64,000 nt of DNA from CALREJ01 sp964533375 (GTDB lineage Bacteria; Patescibacteriota; Gracilibacteria; Peribacterales; Peribacteraceae): assembly GCA_964533375.1 (NCBI GenBank), contig CAZHLW010000001.1, positions 558,001 through 622,000 on the forward strand. The letters run 5' to 3'. Positions 63,063 through 64,000 of the stretch are shown here, piece after piece; the stretch's first letter is position 1, and each line of letters starts with the position of its first letter. Below the pieces are notes generated by a model. The model made no database searches. It was not told where the DNA came from and was given only the letters and a program-made list of their open reading frames with translations. The position numbers and the translations under genes were made by a program.

Positions 63063-64000
63063 TTATTCGCGGACTTCCTGGATAGAACCCTTCATATAGA
63101 AAGCCTGTTCGGGGACATCGTCGTACTCTCCATTCAGGATGGCCTGGAAGCTCTTTACCGTTTCCTCGCGGGAGACGAATTTACCGGCAATACCGGTGAA
63201 CATTTCCGCAACGAAGAACGGCTGACTGAGGAAGCGCTGGATTTTGCGAGCGCGCTGCACCGCTTTCTTGTCGTCTTCGGACAGTTCTTCCATACCGAGA
63301 ATCGCGATAATGTCCTGCAATTCCTTGTAGCGCTGAAGAATCTTCTGCACACCGCGGGCGGTGTTGTAGTGCTCTTCTCCAACAATTGCCGGAGTCAGCA
63401 CGGTGGATGTGGATTCGAGAGGATCGACCGCCGGATAAATACCGAGGTCGGAGAGTGCGCGGGTGAGCACAATCGTTGAGTCGAGGTGACCGAAAGTCGT
63501 AGCCGGAGCCGGGTCGGTCAAGTCATCCGCAGGAACGTACACGGCCTGCACGGAAGTGATGGAACCTTTTTTCGTGGACGTAATGCGCTCCTGCACCTGT
63601 CCCATTTCCGTCGCCAGCGTCGGCTGGTAACCCACCGCAGACGGAATGCGACCAAGCAGAGCGGAGAGTTCTGCTCCGGCCTGGGTGAAGCGGAAGATGT
63701 TATCAATGAAGAGCAGCACATCGCGTCCTTCTTCGTCGCGGAAGTATTCCGCCATGGAGAGTCCGGAAAGAGCCACGCGCAGACGTGGTCCAGGCGGCTC
63801 GTTCATCTGACCGAACACGAGGGCGGTTTTGTCGAGCACTCCGGATTCCTTCATTTCGTAGTAAAGGTCGTTTCCTTCGCGGGAGCGCTCTCCCACACCG
63901 GCAAACACGGAGTATCCACCGTGCGCAGTTGCCACGGAGTAGATGAGTTCTTTCACAATAACGGTCTTTCCGACTCCGGCTCCGCCAAAGAGACCGACTT
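63063..64000 (-). CDS. atpD: ATP synthase F1 beta subunit, N-terminus beyond window edge
   Basis: The catalytic F1 subunit. Only the C-terminal ~312 residues are inside the window. The frame is open to the right edge, where GGAGVGKTV (Walker A) is read; then the catalytic VGERSREGNDLYYEM, FGQMNEPPGPRLRVALSGLSMAEYFRDEEGRDVLLFIDNIFRFTQAGAELSALLGRIPSAVGYQPTL and ATFGHLDSTIVLTRALSDLGIYPAVDPLESTS follow. It is the first visible gene of the operon, upstream of atpC, which differs from the usual order where atpD follows atpG. Confidence 0.96.
   Translation of the reverse strand, partial: VGLFGGAGVGKTVIVKELIYSVATAHGGYSVFAGVGERSREGNDLYYEMKESGVLDKTALVFGQMNEPPGPRLRVALSGLSMAEYFRDEEGRDVLLFIDNIFRFTQAGAELSALLGRIPSAVGYQPTLATEMGQVQERITSTKKGSITSVQAVYVPADDLTDPAPATTFGHLDSTIVLTRALSDLGIYPAVDPLESTSTVLTPAIVGEEHYNTARGVQKILQRYKELQDIIAILGMEELSEDDKKAVQRARKIQRFLSQPFFVAEMFTGIAGKFVSREETVKSFQAILNGEYDDVPEQAFYMKGSIQEVRE

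Overview
The window looks like the chromosome of a Candidate Phyla Radiation (Patescibacteria) bacterium, most like the Peregrinibacteria/Peribacteria branch. The placement is inferred from gene content and style: many small secreted or membrane proteins, an SLH/Calx-beta protein with a long serine linker, a T4SS-pilin-like protein, a DUF5671 protein, SBP_bac_5 next to secG, and PKD and VanW proteins, alongside a complete-looking F-type ATPase. TGA is used as an ordinary stop. Seven tRNAs (Val-UAC, Ile-UAU, Phe-GAA, Lys-CUU, Pro-CGG, Leu-CAG, Leu-UAA) all encode CCA, although a CCA-adding enzyme is also present.

Layout. 1-5.4 kb: an unknown partial gene, prmC, a GT4 glycosyltransferase, a large surface protein, a DUF721/DciA-like gene, and the rpsP-khpA-pilin cluster. 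5.5-13.2 kb: tRNA-Val, secG with a solute-binding protein, rplI, tRNA-Ile, a Gmad2 lipoprotein, cca, an endonuclease IV-like gene, gapA, then four degenerate 30-nt repeats. 13.2-22.5 kb: a three-TM protein, dnaK under a CIRCE-like operator, obgE, tRNA-Phe, an LPATG surface protein, a VanW protein and a Sel1 lipoprotein. 22.5-26.2 kb: a visibly AT-rich island with a McrB_N-DUF3883 protein, a Pycsar pair (cyclase plus three-TM effector) and a secreted Cys-rich protein, ending near tRNA-Lys. 26.3-38.9 kb: truB, a block of envelope genes (PKD, lipoprotein, TPM, LemA), PEBP, peroxiredoxin, a DEAD helicase, and pdxS-pdxT downstream of tRNA-Pro. 38.9-48.2 kb: a hairpin-rich probable non-coding RNA, an O-antigen ligase-like protein, tRNA-Leu, msrB, an ATP-grasp gene and CIRCE-controlled groES-groEL. 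48.2-57.6 kb: a membrane-anchored Clp-like double AAA+ protein, tmk, folD, prfA, mnmA, a sortase and tRNA-Leu. 57.7-64 kb: an F1Fo ATP synthase operon in the permuted order atpD-C-I-B-E-F-H-A-G, with atpD cut by the window edge.

The genes link up in several ways. The sortase at 56 kb is a candidate to anchor the LPATG protein at 18.7 kb. dnaK and groES carry the same kind of HrcA-type operator over their -10 boxes. The Pycsar cyclase should make a pyrimidine cyclic nucleotide that triggers its membrane effector on phage infection. Many genes start about 6 nt after a -10-like hexamer, which suggests that leaderless transcripts are common here.

The most interesting signals are the Pycsar/McrB_N-DUF3883 island, the hairpin-rich RNA near 39.2-39.45 kb, the four 30-nt repeats behind gapA, the permuted ATP synthase operon, the membrane-anchored Clp protein with a degenerate first AAA domain, and the duplicated mnmA start beside a dispersed repeat.
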